Shown here: positions 1 through 9,740 of the stretch, in pieces | Numbering within the stretch: position 1 is the stretch's first letter | Layout of the letters: each line of letters starts with the position of its first letter | NCBI GenBank assembly: GCA_032622095.1 | Contig: CP136067.1 | Coordinates: forward strand, 133,367,990 to 133,431,989 | Length of the DNA: 64,000 bases | Source: Siphonodentalium dalli | Taxonomy: Eukaryota; Mollusca; Scaphopoda; Gadilida; Siphonodentaliidae | Reading direction: 5' to 3' | Translations under genes and position numbers: made by a program | The notes under the pieces: model-generated | Databases searched by the model: none | The model's input: only the letters and a program-made list of their open reading frames with translations | Told to the model about the DNA's origin: nothing

Positions 1-251
1 AAACAATCACTATATAAATACTTGCAACTATAAAGCACTAACGTGTACATGAATGAAGGTATCAGCACATGTTAGTTCAAAGTCCAGGCTTAATCACACA
101 CATATATCAGAAACCCCTGTAAAATATGCCCAACAGATATATTTAGCATTTATAATTTTATACAAATTAAATTCAAAGTTCAATTATAATAAATTGTTAC
201 ATGTGAATGCATCATCACATTTATTACCATATATTATTAAATATTGAACAG
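1..251 (+). other. FANCB-like intron (partial)
   Basis: AT-rich intron sequence upstream of the first visible exon. I see no further exon or repeat in it. Confidence 0.5.
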
Positions 252-482
252 GTGAGAACTTTGGTAAAGGATGCAGCCACTGTTCTCATTGGTGATTTCC
301 TCAGAATTGGTTCTGATCAGCTGTTTTATATCCATGCAAACAAGAAGTTCCACCATAGCAGGGGATGGGTCATCAATGATTTCGTATCTCACAAAGTTGA
401 TAAAGTGTCATCGGCAGAATTGGCAAATGGAGATGTTGCTGACCAAAATAAAATTGCAGCTGCTCTTCAATCCAATCTCCAG
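252..482 (+). CDS. FANCB: FANCB-like gene, first exon in window (internal exon; gene continues upstream)
   Basis: FANCB is the beta-propeller partner of FANCL and FAAP100 in the Fanconi anaemia core complex, which monoubiquitinates FANCD2 in nuclear DNA crosslink repair. I recognise this gene by similarity to the C-terminal half of vertebrate FANCB. This exon encodes VLIGDFLRIGSDQLFYI, which matches the vertebrate segment around LVLIDDFIGSGTEQVLLL. It starts after an AG at 250-251, is 77 codons long in phase 0, and ends before GTACCG. The visible exons (252-482, 942-1061, 2968-3128, 4236-4978, 6818-6858, 8712-8935, 10890-11268) add up to 1899 nt, a continuous frame of 632 codons plus a stop. 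The human protein is about 860 residues, so roughly the first 330 lie upstream of the window. Family assignment is fairly sure; exact exon ends are inferred. Confidence 0.78.
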
Positions 483-941
483 GTACCGACATTACCTTTA
501 TATCCTTTCTAGTTCCACTGATCCACATTTGTGGTCATTATGCCCCTATTCATGAAGTGAATGGTGAGTATACACTGGATTATAATTATGTACATGTATG
601 CATCCTGTCACTGATAAATAGCATACATTTTAATAATAACATAGAAGAAAACATGTTTTTCCTTAGATTTTAATAATTAATTTACATGAGTATCATCCTG
701 ACTCTATGACTGAATATAAAAAAAAGTATTTTTCCGAGGAAACCAATTTCTATTTTGAGTAGGATTGGGTTTTCTTGGATAAGATAGGGTCAGGGGAAAC
801 AAATTATAATTTTATTTTTTTATTATGGTTTTTTAAATTGGCTTTAATATTGTACATTTTTGTAACCCTATAGCATATTCTGGAAAACTATTTGTCTGCC
901 TGAAGTCCATTTTAATTCTGATGATGTTTTGTTTATTACAG
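483..941 (+). other. FANCB-like intron
   Basis: GT-AG intron, AT-rich, with a run of T and A around 805-835. No gene or recognisable element seen. Confidence 0.6.
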
Positions 942-1061
942 ATTGAAAAAGTTCACCTCAACACCATGACCAAATCATTGGTTGGCAAAATGGATTTAGT
1001 GAAGAAAATTTTCAGCAAGCTTCACAATATTTTGAATAGATCTGTTGAAGTACATGCAAAG
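942..1061 (+). CDS. FANCB: FANCB-like, exon 2 of the visible part
   Basis: This 40-codon, phase-0 exon follows TTTATTACAG and ends at AAG before GTATGG. It encodes a basic, probably helical stretch (KSLVGKMDLVKKIFSKLHNI) that corresponds to the region between the propeller and the following domain in vertebrate FANCB. Similarity is weak at this point. The call rests on good splice sites and preserved frame with its neighbours. Confidence 0.65.
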
Positions 1062-1660
1062 GTATGGTAATACTCATTGTTCCAAACTGACTGAGTTGAA
1101 ATTGGATGAGTTTTAAAACAAATCTAGCCCAGACTTGTTTTCTGTAATTACCACTCAGATTATTTTCTGGATAAAAGATTGTATCAGATATTTGAGTTTG
1201 TTGGCATATATAACTTGAACAAATCATCATAATTGTGAGTTGTCACTGATACCTATTTAAGTTATTTTTATAACATATTGATTGGGTTGAAAAGCAGCCC
1301 TGTCTAACATTTCCAATTAGAGTTAAGGTTCTTAGTCCTGTGATAACTGAAGCCTCACAGAATGTATTTACCCGATTCCTTTTGATTCATTTGTAGTGAT
1401 GTTTAGCTTCTGAGATAACAGCCGCCTTATGTTGATCGTTGAACATACCTACAAATAAATCCAATATTGATTCTGTCTGTCATTCATCTGCTTACATTAA
1501 TTGAACGTCCCTGCAATTGAAAACGGCTACATGTAGTTGGCTTCTGATAAAATACATTAGACCAAAGAAAATAAAACATCTGGTTAGGCTTACAAGTTAG
1601 AAAAAAATAGTGTTGGTACAGGTACTAGTAGGCTTAAAATTTTATATTTTTGATTATAAG

Positions 1661-1958
1661 CAGGGACCCGCCTAGAGGTCGACTTCCCTCTCAAATGCTA
1701 GTATGCCTATGGCCCAACAACATATTTAAACTGTATGTTACCAATTATAATGGTGTTCTTACTTACTATAATGGTTTTATAAAATAGTCTCTTGTGTTGC
1801 ATAATACTCATTGGATCATGGAAGGATGACTTTAGGGTGTAATTTGAACTTAAGCCACTGTTACTTCCCCCTGATAACAGTCCATTTCTCCTTAATAACC
1901 GAACAGGGAGAAGTTACTTCTCCCAATTTGAGTTCTCTAGGCTCGCCGCTGGTCCCTG
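1661..1958. mobile_element. hAT-type MITE in a FANCB-like intron
   Basis: The element starts CAGGGACCCGC and ends GCTGGTCCCTG, short inverted termini of hAT type. It is flanked on both sides by an exact 8 bp duplication, ATTATAAG (1653-1660 and 1959-1966). It is 298 bp long with no coding capacity. The duplicated target appears to be the left end of the TTAA MITE that follows. Confidence 0.85.
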
Positions 1959-1966
1959 ATTATAAG

Positions 1967-2417
1967 CCCACTTAATTTTTGAACCACCAGATCTCATTAT
2001 ATAAAACATATGCCATATTATGTACCATTTGAAAGAGGAAGCTCGAAAACATTGTATTATCAACTTATCCGGTGTAATAAATGGAAAATGTTGTTTTTGT
2101 TGAGGTACCAACGTGTGTTCTGTGCTTATGTTTCATCTGGACTGCACTGTAAAGTCTATTACATTTATTTTCATTGGAAGGGAATAACTCTATATCTTAG
2201 TTTGAATTCTGTTGTATTCTGGGAGCGAAACAGGGGAAATGTTTCTATGATTTCAGCTATTTTCTATTACTTTATGGGCACCTTCTGAGACACAGATGTT
2301 CCACATGGTGATGAATTATGGTATTTTAATCATATTTTATGTCATGGATTGTTATTAAAAACGTATATCAAGACACCATAAAAAAAAAAATTGGTGACTC
2401 GAAAATTAAATGGGCCT
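1967..2417. mobile_element. TTAA-flanked MITE (AGGCCCACTTAATTTTCGAA family), copy A
   Basis: This copy is related throughout to 53732-54146: both share CACTTAATTTT near the left end, a CATTTGAAAGAGGAAG block, ACATTGTATTATCAACTTA, and CGAAAATTAAxTGGGCCT at the right end, followed by TTAA (2418-2421). The left terminus is interrupted by the hAT insertion, so its first bases are degraded. It lies in a FANCB-like intron. Termini and TTAA target fit the Kolobok or piggyBac groups, without transposase to decide. Confidence 0.65.
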
Positions 2418-2421
2418 TTAA

Positions 2422-2967
2422 TGTTTATTTTGACATACATTGTATTCTTATGGCTTTTCATGTCTTCTGCAAGATTTAGATCAGATTAATTTTAATTTTC
2501 TTTGTATAAACTATTATAAACATAATGCTTTGACCGAAAATAACCCATTCTGAGACAATGAAAAGTATTTTTTTACTTTTATGAAAAATTTCAAAAAACA
2601 TTTCTTGAAAACCATGACAAATCTTTTGGGTAGGGTGTGCAAAATAGGGTACTATGTAGGGGAAACCCGAACCACAAATAATTGTTTACTTTGGCCACTG
2701 TTGGCCATAGTTATATTTAGTATTTTTCAAGTTACTGGTACAATTCACACACAATTCTTGCTCTGTCGGAGCAAGCTGGTATAAGTTTCCATTCAGTAAA
2801 AAAAATTAAAAGAGAGCGACCACTCTGTAACAACTTGCCTCTCATGGAGATGACTACCTACTCTGTATTAACTCCCTCATCTGGTTGGTGTGTACTTTCC
2901 ATGTTCCACAAGGTTGCCAGATGCCAATTCCATATAATCACTACTAGTACACTATTCTATATTTTAG
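2422..2967 (+). other. Remainder of FANCB-like intron 2
   Basis: AT-rich intron sequence. Short ORFs here have no support. Nothing else recognised. Confidence 0.5.
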
Positions 2968-3128
2968 AGTAATCTTGTCTCGTTGCTTGGAAGAGAAAAT
3001 GTATTATCTCAGGCAAGTGCTGTCACAGACAACATTGGAGAGAACAAAATTAAAACACATGGCTTGTGGTGGAGAATATTTGGCCAGAATTTGATTGTTG
3101 GATCAACAGTGTTTACAGAACAGAAAGG
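2968..3128 (+). CDS. FANCB: FANCB-like, exon 3 of the visible part
   Basis: The acceptor is TATTTTAG at 2960-2967. The exon encodes GLWWRIFGQNLIVGSTVF, which aligns with vertebrate FANCB around IWYRVIDDSLVVGVKTT. The best donor is GG|GTTGGT (GT at 3129-3130), leaving a two-base overhang that the G at 4236 completes. A nearby GTATCA donor (3133) would break the frame. The string GTTGGT occurs at both the donor and the next exon start, so a shifted junction there should be considered. Confidence 0.7.
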
Positions 3129-3531
3129 GTTGGTATCATATTCACCATATTTGCATTTGGTCTTATAGAGTTAATGCTCCTCTTAATGATTTTGTTACAT
3201 ATATAAGTACCCTAGTATTATGTTATATTCAACTTAGCAGTTCGAACATGTCGGTTGAATAAATTTGCTCTTCCAAATTATGGCATTATGAGGCTAAATG
3301 GAATTGTCTGATCCGTCTGTTGGTGACCTTTATTTTGGCGCATCAAGTCTTGATCCCCAAAATAATCTAGCAATTAATAATATGGGTGTATACCGGCAAT
3401 GGTATTCATGTATTTTGAAAGAGTTCTATTTTTATGAGAAGTGAATATATGAGGTCATTGAAACATAAACAAGAACATTTCCATTGTGGGAATTTCACAT
3501 CATGCAATACATTATTAAGGTACTCAACATA

Positions 3532-3696
3532 CAGTATTGCCCTAATTAATCGGAAATATGGCTTGTTGCCATTCATCTGAAAGCTCCCACTGAGAGCTTT
3601 CCGATGAATGGCAACAAGCCATATTTCCGACTAAATCCTGAAAAATTACCTATAATTCTGCATTGGTTAAAGAGTTGATTATTTAGGGCATTACTG
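3532..3696. mobile_element. Tc1/mariner-type foldback MITE (CAGTAATGCCC family), copy 1
   Basis: Termini read CAGTATTGCCCTAA and TTAGGGCATTACTG between TA dinucleotides (3530-3531 and 3697-3698). The body is a near-complete hairpin around TTGCCATTCATC...GATGAATGGCAA. Six copies occur in the window (3532, 4052, 6241, 8487, 16151, 50373). The left arm of this copy is partly deleted. Confidence 0.8.
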
Positions 3697-3946
3697 TAAC
3701 TTCATGACAGTGTGAGAGTGTGACTAGTGTTTGCCCATTAGCATACTGACAGACCTTAAAATCCATAAAATTTAAGCGAGAATCAAAATATAGCATTTCT
3801 GCAGCGAATTGGGAGCTTTTGCAATAATCAAAATGAGAATCATGATTCTGATTCTCGTCAGATTTTAAGGCCTGACTGAATAACTGGTTGGATTCTCCCA
3901 TTTAATTATAAAATATACATTGGAATGATTTATTTGACAGGTTGAT

Positions 3947-4015
3947 CAGCTAATAAGTTCAACAAACAGTCTGTACATCATTAGAAATAAATCAATGGGA
4001 ATCAAGTAACTACTA
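3947..4015 (+). repeat. Short interspersed repeat (GCTAATAAGTTCAACA...GGGAATCAAGTA)
   Basis: The same roughly 60 bp block occurs inverted at about 6143-6200 and again at about 6655-6710, in diverged form. All three flank foldback elements in this gene, so it may be the remains of a larger mobile element. Class unknown. Confidence 0.5.
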
Positions 4016-4051
4016 ATCGGCAAAAAATTAGTTATAATAGGGTTAAACTTA

Positions 4052-4201
4052 CATAATGCTGTAAGTAAACGACTCCTTAACCACAGCAGAATTATGGGTA
4101 ACTTTTCAGGATTTAGTCGGAAATATGGCTTGTTGCCATTCATCGGAAAGCTCCCCATAATTCTGCTGTGGTTAAGGAGTCGATTACTTAGAGCATTACT
4201 G
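4052..4201. mobile_element. Tc1/mariner-type foldback MITE, copy 2, just upstream of a splice acceptor
   Basis: Same family as the copy at 3532, with diverged left terminus CATAATGCTGTAAG and right terminus AGAGCATTACTG between TA sites. Its right end lies about 33 bp before the AG that opens FANCB-like exon 4 (4236), so the branch point of that intron may lie in or beside transposon DNA. The hairpin loop side is shortened. Confidence 0.75.
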
Positions 4202-4235
4202 TATATCATTTCTGATTAATTATCCTCCCTTTAAG

Positions 4236-4978
4236 GTTGGTCAATGATGTGGTCCTGTCCTTGTTTCCAGTAGCAATTAATGAGGAACACATGTCAATCT
4301 CATCAAGAACATTCAAACTGCAAGCTGCTTCTGAACAGGAATCATCCAGCAAAATCCACCATGGCTTATCAACACCCAAAAGCCTGGGTCAGACTAATGT
4401 ATCATCCTCACCAAATAAGTGGAAACTCAGCAACAAACTGCAAGCTGCTTCTAAACAGGCATCACCCAGCAAAATCCACCCCAACTTATCAACACCCAAA
4501 ACATCACCCAGCAAAATCCACCCCGACTTATTAACACCCAAAAACCTGGCTCAGAGTAATGTATCAGACTCACCAAAGAAGTGGAAACTCAGCACCAAAC
4601 TGCAAGCTGTTTCTAAACAGGCATCACCCAGCAAAATCCACACCAACTTATCAACACCCAAAACCCTGATTCGGAGTAATGAATCAGACTCACCAAAGAA
4701 GCGGAAACTCAGCGATGACTCAGGAGATAAAGTTGTTGCGACATGTCAGATAGCCCTGCCTGTTTCTATTGAGGCAAGCAATACCTTCAGTGCTATTTTA
4801 CACTATTCACTCAAGACAGAGCGAAGGGCCAAATCTTCAGCTAGAAGATTATTAATGAAGAAGTGTGGCATGTTTACTGTGAATTTTGAGGATCTTTTGA
4901 GTGGTAGAAACAGAATCGATCTGTTGAAAAATTTGTCCATTTATAGTGCTAATATTTCTTTGGAGGACGAAATGGAAG
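4236..4978 (+). CDS. FANCB: FANCB-like, large exon 4 with a tandem-repeat insert and a nuclear localisation signal
   Basis: The exon opens with LVNDVVLSLF, matching vertebrate LSLNDVTLSLL. From about 4309 to 4713 it carries three imperfect copies of a Ser/Pro/Lys-rich unit of roughly 41 residues (core KLQAASKQASPSKIHPNLST), plus a partial internal duplication in the second copy. The last copy ends in PKKRKL (4693-4710), a classic monopartite nuclear localisation signal. Conserved sequence then resumes with FSAILHYSLKTERRAKSS and VNFEDLLSGRN, matching vertebrate RVFLSLEDLSTGKY. The repeat block is not in vertebrate FANCB and is likely disordered. The exon ends in GAAG before GTAATT, leaving a one-base overhang. 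Confidence 0.8.
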
Positions 4979-5499
4979 GTAATTCATTATTTTTACTCAG
5001 TTACCCTCAAAGTAACACTAGACTGGTTATGGCTCTGATGATCAGCATACCCAGCATCTCAGAAATGACAATTGATTACCTAGATTTCACTCATATCACC
5101 AGAAACATTAAAAAAAAAATGAACATCTGTTTTGTCACACTTTTTTAAAGTTTTTTTCACGTCTGTTTTCAATTTCATAGACCAAATGAATGTTTTGTCT
5201 GTTAGTGAAATGAAAATGGAATGGGGACTTTGTTCATTCTATCTTAAGTAATTAACGAATGATTTGGGAGTTGTAATTGAACAGATATATTTGGAATAAG
5301 AAACATTTTGATGTGACACCATTTTATTTTTTATAATAATAATCAATCTATTCATTTATTACACACATTCTACAGGTACCCCATTTCAATGCGTGTGACA
5401 ATTATTACCCTGATGAGCCTGAACACTCAGTAACAAGCATATTGTCAATATCTTTCACCAATCATAATCAGGTACCCTTTTCAACGCATGGGTGGTTCA

Positions 5500-5700
5500 A
5501 AAGAGACACAGTACGAGCGACCTTGCTCAAGGGTCACAACTTGATGTGAAATATGAACAACGTATAATTGTTGATAAATTAAGTCAAGCTACTGCTGTAT
5601 GAAACTCACATTAGATCAGTGGTGGACTGCGAACTCAATTCGCTGTGTTGACAGTGAAGGCAATTCCGACGCGCTAACCACTGGACCACAGTGCTCCAAT
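5500..5700 (-). mobile_element. tRNA-derived SINE
   Basis: On the minus strand, from about 5698, the head reads GCACTGTGGTCCAGTGGTTA then GCGCGTCGG, a tRNA-like A-box region. It is followed by GAGTTCGCAGTCC, a B-box-like element. Further along (about 5505-5545), the plus strand holds ACCTTGCTCAAGGGTCACAA, a motif common in animal tRNA-type SINEs. The tail boundary is not clear. The element lies antisense in the FANCB-like intron. Confidence 0.6.
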
Positions 5701-5769
5701 TTTGCAGTTGTATGAGATCATGTGATGGATGGACAGCCTGCCTATTTCTATACTTGCTAATGGGCAAGT

Positions 5770-6110
5770 CTACAAATAGCGTGCCATTTGCAGAATGAGG
5801 TCGCCAGAGGGTGAATAGTGACGCTATCCCGCACAGCAGGCTAGCATCACCAAATTAACCCTCTGGCAACCTCATTCTGCTTAGACCTCAACTGCTATGG
5901 TAGACCTAGGATCAGATTGAAGTTCCCCAGTTGAAGTTGGTGATGTTCACAACATTGGACACCTCGATTATGTTAATTTGATACCATAGATACTTCCCAG
6001 AAGATGAGGTCTAAGATTTCCAGAGGGTGAATATGGTGATGTTAGCCTGCTGTGTGGGATAGCATCACTAAACTCACCCTCTGGGGACCTCATTCTGCAA
6101 ATGACAGACG
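5770..6110. repeat. Nested foldback repeats (AGAATGAGGT...CCAGAGGGTGAA)
   Basis: Two palindromes (about 5790-5880 and 6003-6100) share arms CAGAATGAGGTCxCCAGAGG / CCTCTGGxxACCTCATTCTG and a core, AGCAGGCTAGCATCACC, that is inverted between the two copies. A block (TTCTATACTTGCTAATGGG) is also directly repeated at 5745 and 6117. Probably foldback transposon remains. Confidence 0.65.
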
Positions 6111-6240
6111 CACTAATTCTATACTTGCTAATGGGTGGATACTTGTACTTGATTCCCATTGAGTCATTTCTAGGAATGTTAGGCTAATAAGTTCACAATG
6201 TTAGTTCACAATGTTGAAATGAAGCCATAGGGGTGGGCTA

Positions 6241-6545
6241 CAGTAATGACCTAATTAATCGACTCTTTAACCACAGCAGAATTATGGGTAACTTTTCAGG
6301 ATTTAGTCGGAAATATGGCTTATTGCCATTCATCGGAAAGCTCAGAGAGCTTTCCGATGAATGGCAACTCTCGATGAATGGCAACAAGCCGTATTTCCGA
6401 CTAAATCCTGAAAAGTTACCCATAATTCTGCTGTGGTTAAAGAGCAGAATTGTGGGTAACTTTTCAGGATTTAGTCGGAAATATCACTGAAAAGTTACCC
6501 ATAATTTTGCTGTGGTTAAAGAGTCGATTAATTAGGGCATTACTG
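6241..6545. mobile_element. Tc1/mariner-type foldback MITE, copy 3, internally rearranged
   Basis: Outer ends CAGTAATGACCTAA and TTAGGGCATTACTG lie between TA dinucleotides. Inside, the hairpin arm is repeated: an extra copy of the AGCAGAATTxTGGGTAACTT arm and of the GATGAATGGCAAC core is present. It looks like a nested insertion or template-switch product. Confidence 0.75.
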
Positions 6546-6817
6546 TACTTTGTATGCTGTTAGGTTGTATGATCTCTGTATCCCTGAATGAAGAATCATT
6601 TGGAATGATTGGAAGAATACTTGAATAGATCTCTAAAACATAGTTTAACCAACACCCTGTTGGACTTATTAGCTGAACATCACTAGAAATGATTCAATAG
6701 GAATCAAGTATTTACATATCAGCAAGTACAGCATCAGGCAGTTAATATATACTAAATACAAAGGCAGTATTAGAATCTATGAACACTTTTTCCGTTTCTA
6801 TTATGTCAATATTTCAG

Positions 6818-6858
6818 AGCTAAAGAGCATTCAGGAACTACGCATTTTACTGAAAATT
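6818..6858 (+). CDS. FANCB: FANCB-like, probable 41-nt micro-exon 5
   Basis: This exon is inferred from phase. Exon 4 leaves one base and exon 6 starts in phase 0, so something must supply 2 + 3n bases. After TATTTCAG (6810-6817), AG completes a Glu codon and is followed by 13 codons (LKSIQELRILLKI), ending before GTATGC. The join reads MEELKSIQELRILLKI, plausibly matching vertebrate MEDLFALLAAFHKS. It lies 58 bp upstream of a piggyBac-like insertion. An RNA read across 4978-6818-8712 would settle it. Confidence 0.5.
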
Positions 6859-7234
6859 GTATGCAGTCTGATCATCCCACGATATCACCAATTATTCTGG
6901 TTCAAATAGTCATTAACTCTTTCGCTGCCAAACGCGCATAAATGCGAACTTCGGAGATGCTGCCAATCGCGCATTTTTGCGAATTTGGTATGTAGTCTAA
7001 TGTATGGGCTATAACTCTATTCTTTCCGGCATGTTTGACAGTGTACAATGTATTTATCTGTAGTACTGTTGCGTGCGAACAATTTAAAGCGACAATGACC
7101 TCAAGGTCATGCTATTTCTGACGTTATGGGAGTACAGTCAGAGCCGGAATATTGCGTCATTGTTGTTAGCACGTGGTTATCAGTCGAAAATGGCTGCTCG
7201 CAAAAGACTCAGGACTGAAGAAGTTATTGTTATT

Positions 7235-7575
7235 ACTTCTATACTCTAATGATCGAGGGGCGCCTGCGGCGCATAAGATGCTTATACCTATTATTTATGT
7301 GGGCAGTAGCCTCTATAGGGGTGCCTGCGGCGCATAAGATACTATGGGTGGCGGGATGGGGTGGTGGTGGGTGGGTAACTAACCTTTATACTCTATTGAT
7401 CGAGGGGCACCTGCGGCGCATAAGATAATTATACCTATTATTTATGTGGGCAGTAGCCTCTATAGGGGCCCCTGCGGCGCATAAGATACTATGGGTGGCG
7501 GGTGGGTAACTAACCTCTATACTCTAATGATCGAGGGTCGCCTGCGGCGCATAAGATACTTATACCTATTATTTA
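7235..7575 (+). repeat. Tandem repeat with GC-rich motif GCCTGCGGCGCATAAGATA
   Basis: About 2.5 copies of a unit near 150 bp, each with two occurrences of CCTGCGGCGCATAAGAT and a shared TATACCTATTATTTATGTGG block. It lies inside the piggyBac-like element and is much more GC-rich than its surroundings. Confidence 0.8.
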
Positions 7576-7734
7576 TAATACACCTTTACTGGTTTTGAAC
7601 AACCCTTGTCTATTGTATCGTTTTCCAGTGGTGATAACAGGCAAGTAAATCAATTATGCTGGTGAGTTGACCATGCGTACGCCCGCGTGACCCATATAAT
7701 TCACATAAATCATCGTAAAACCCAATTTTCCTGA

Positions 7735-8200
7735 AATACAAGATGGCCGCCAAGATCACGTGACTTATAAGGGGAGGAGCAGGGTCATATGTCCCCCTGC
7801 AGGTATATATACATATGTGTATGGTTATATATATATCTATATTTGGAATTGTACCTATCAGGGAATATTCAAGCAACAAAAGCACGAACTCAACAAAGTG
7901 CGCCATTGTATCCCATTTTGCTACAAATAGGTGGCAACTTGCATAAAATCCAAAATGGACGCCAAGGTCATGTGATCTATTTTATGTCCAAAGTGGGTTC
8001 ATATAGGTAGCTCCCGTGTACCTTACTGTTGGACATCGTATAATTGGGTTGAAAATTAGAAAACAAACAACACACCCATTCATACCCACACAAAATGTAC
8101 ATATACAGGCAAATAGCCACTAATCTAAGATGGCCGCCAATGTCACGTGACCTTGGTGGGCGTGTCCACGGTGGCATTCGACAGGGTATACCTATGTCTA
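7735..8200 (+). repeat. Degenerate tandem repeat with (A)AGATGGCCGCCAA...TCACGTGAC
   Basis: Three diverged units spaced about 190-200 bp apart (7741, 7952, 8128), each with a GATGGCCGCCAAG-like block followed by an E-box-like CACGTGAC or its variant CATGTGAT. Part of the piggyBac-like element. Confidence 0.6.
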
Positions 8201-8486
8201 TATACATGTGAAGTTTCAACTAATTATATTAGAAACTGCTTGAGATATAATGTATTACCCATATATACCTGAAATACATGGATATATGTACAGGATGCGT
8301 GGCACTGGGGGGTAAGTCTGTGGTGGCGGGGTGGCAGCGAAAGTGTTAAATGGCGAAAATTAAGTTTGTCTGGAATTGTTTTTTTTTAAATTCTCCCTAC
8401 CAAACGCAAACAATTCGCATGGCAATCCAACAGAAACAAAGAGAGACTTCCGGAAAAGCGTTCGTCATTACTAACAATGTGTTATA

Positions 8487-8656
8487 CAGTAATGCCCTAA
8501 ATAATTGACTCCTTAACCACAGCAGAATTATGGGTAACTTTTCAGGATTTAGTCGGAAATATGGCTTGTTGCCATTCTTCGGAAAGCTCTCTAAATCCTG
8601 AAAAGTTACCCATAATTCTGCTGTGGCTAAGGAGTTGATTATTTAGGGCATTACTG
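8487..8656. mobile_element. Tc1/mariner-type foldback MITE, copy 4
   Basis: CAGTAATGCCCTAA...TTAGGGCATTACTG between TA dinucleotides (8485-8486 and 8657-8658). The two arms pair over about 70 bp. It lies about 50 bp upstream of FANCB-like exon 6. Confidence 0.85.
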
Positions 8657-8711
8657 TACAAAGGCTTAGTAAAGATATTTACACCAAATCCTTCTAACTT
8701 CAGAATTTCAG

Positions 8712-8935
8712 GATATCTGTGCCATGAACACGGTGCAATACTCTATAGTACTCGACCTGCGAACTAAGTTCAGTGATCTCTCTGATATCCAAGGCGTTCT
8801 CTCATCAAATGGCTACTGCTTGTTAAATCAACGATATAACTGTTTAGTCGGACAACACTTTCTGATAGAGAGCTGTAGGATATGTGTTAGGAAGCAGTTC
8901 AGCAGAACACACTGCCAGCTGTCCATTCATGCTAG
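8712..8935 (+). CDS. FANCB: FANCB-like, exon 6 of the visible part
   Basis: The acceptor is ATTTCAG (8705-8711) and the donor is AG|GTAAGT, a near-consensus site at 8936. The exon encodes 74 codons with a two-base overhang, beginning DICAMNTVQYSIVLDLRTKF and ending CQLSIHA, with the AG overhang completed to Arg by the next exon. The end aligns with vertebrate GILIIYSRN. A short duplicate of the exon end (AGAAACCAGTTCAGTAGA... CCATCTGTCCATTCATGC) lies in the intron at about 8966-9010; it looks like a local duplication, not a second exon. Confidence 0.72.
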
Positions 8936-9281
8936 GTAAGTTCAACTGTAGGATACATCATACATGTTAGAAACCAGTTCAGTAGATACACTGCCATCTG
9001 TCCATTCATGCCCCGTAAGTAAGGGCTGAATTTTTTTTTTACCAAATGATAGGCAGGTCTAATTAAATAAATAGTATAATTTTGCTATCAAATTATCTCT
9101 AACAATGGCAGTAGATCTTGGGTTCTTGGTCGAAAGTTGCAAATTTTTTATTATTGTAAAACAAGAGGTTTGTCAATAACAATAAGCGCCGTAATTATTT
9201 TAATAATGAGATTCGCCAGTTGTTTTCAACTCCAAATGATGTCAAACATTGAATCTTGGACACCTAAATTTTCATATCTCA

Positions 9282-9740
9282 TTATACCCCCACTTTCGAA
9301 GAAAATGGGGGGTATACTGGATTGACTGTGTCCGTCCGTCACGCTTTCTCCCTCCGTGTGTCCGGCTTCCGTCCGTCCGTCCGACCTCATAACTCGAACA
9401 ACTATGAACCGATTTCATGAACCGATTTGTATGCAATCTCCTTAGGACTGCCTCTCCGCATGCTGCTAATTGCGGTTCGGTCCGACTTAATTGTTTCAAG
9501 TTTCGCCTCATTTTCGACTTATTTTGACTTAGAAAATTCTGTCCGACTTAATAACTTTAACAAATATGAACCAATTTGAATAATTTTTTCTGTACAAGCT
9601 TCTTGTGACACCATATCGATATTATTAGTCCGAATTTTTCTTTAAAGTTAAAAATCTTTTTTGTTGGGTTTGCGGATAATGCGGGTTGAATTTGCCATGG
9701 TGGGGGTATGCTTGCACTCGAGTGCACACCTCTTGTTATA
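9282..9740 (+). repeat. Long interspersed repeat starting with a G/C-run hairpin and (TCCG)n
   Basis: It opens with the hairpin TACCCCC...GGGGGGTATA, continues with GTCCGTCCGTCCG and repeated TATGAACCGATTT-like blocks, and ends GCACTCGAGTGCACACCTCTTG. The same plan, with other sequence, occurs at 17080-18020. Non-coding, unclassified. Confidence 0.55.

Larger units (their letters stand above)
6917..8345. mobile_element. piggyBac-like non-autonomous transposon, 1.43 kb
   Basis: Ends are CTCTTTCGCTGCCA and TGGCAGCGAAAGTG, flanked on both sides by TTAA (6913-6916 and 8346-8349), as in piggyBac-type elements. It contains two internal tandem arrays (7235-7575 and about 7735-8200) and no transposase. 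It fills most of the FANCB-like intron between exons 5 and 6. Confidence 0.75.

Noticed and set aside
4280-4534. Second open frame across the FANCB repeat block
   Set aside because: Shadow of the repeat in the true frame; it does not connect to the flanking exons.
6233-6490. Repeated MNGNKPYFRLNPEKLPIILL-type ORFs
   Set aside because: They lie in the foldback MITE arms and recur with every copy on both strands; not a protein family.
9272-9511. Minus-strand ORF over the (TCCG) repeat
   Set aside because: Part of an interspersed repeat; no conserved domain.
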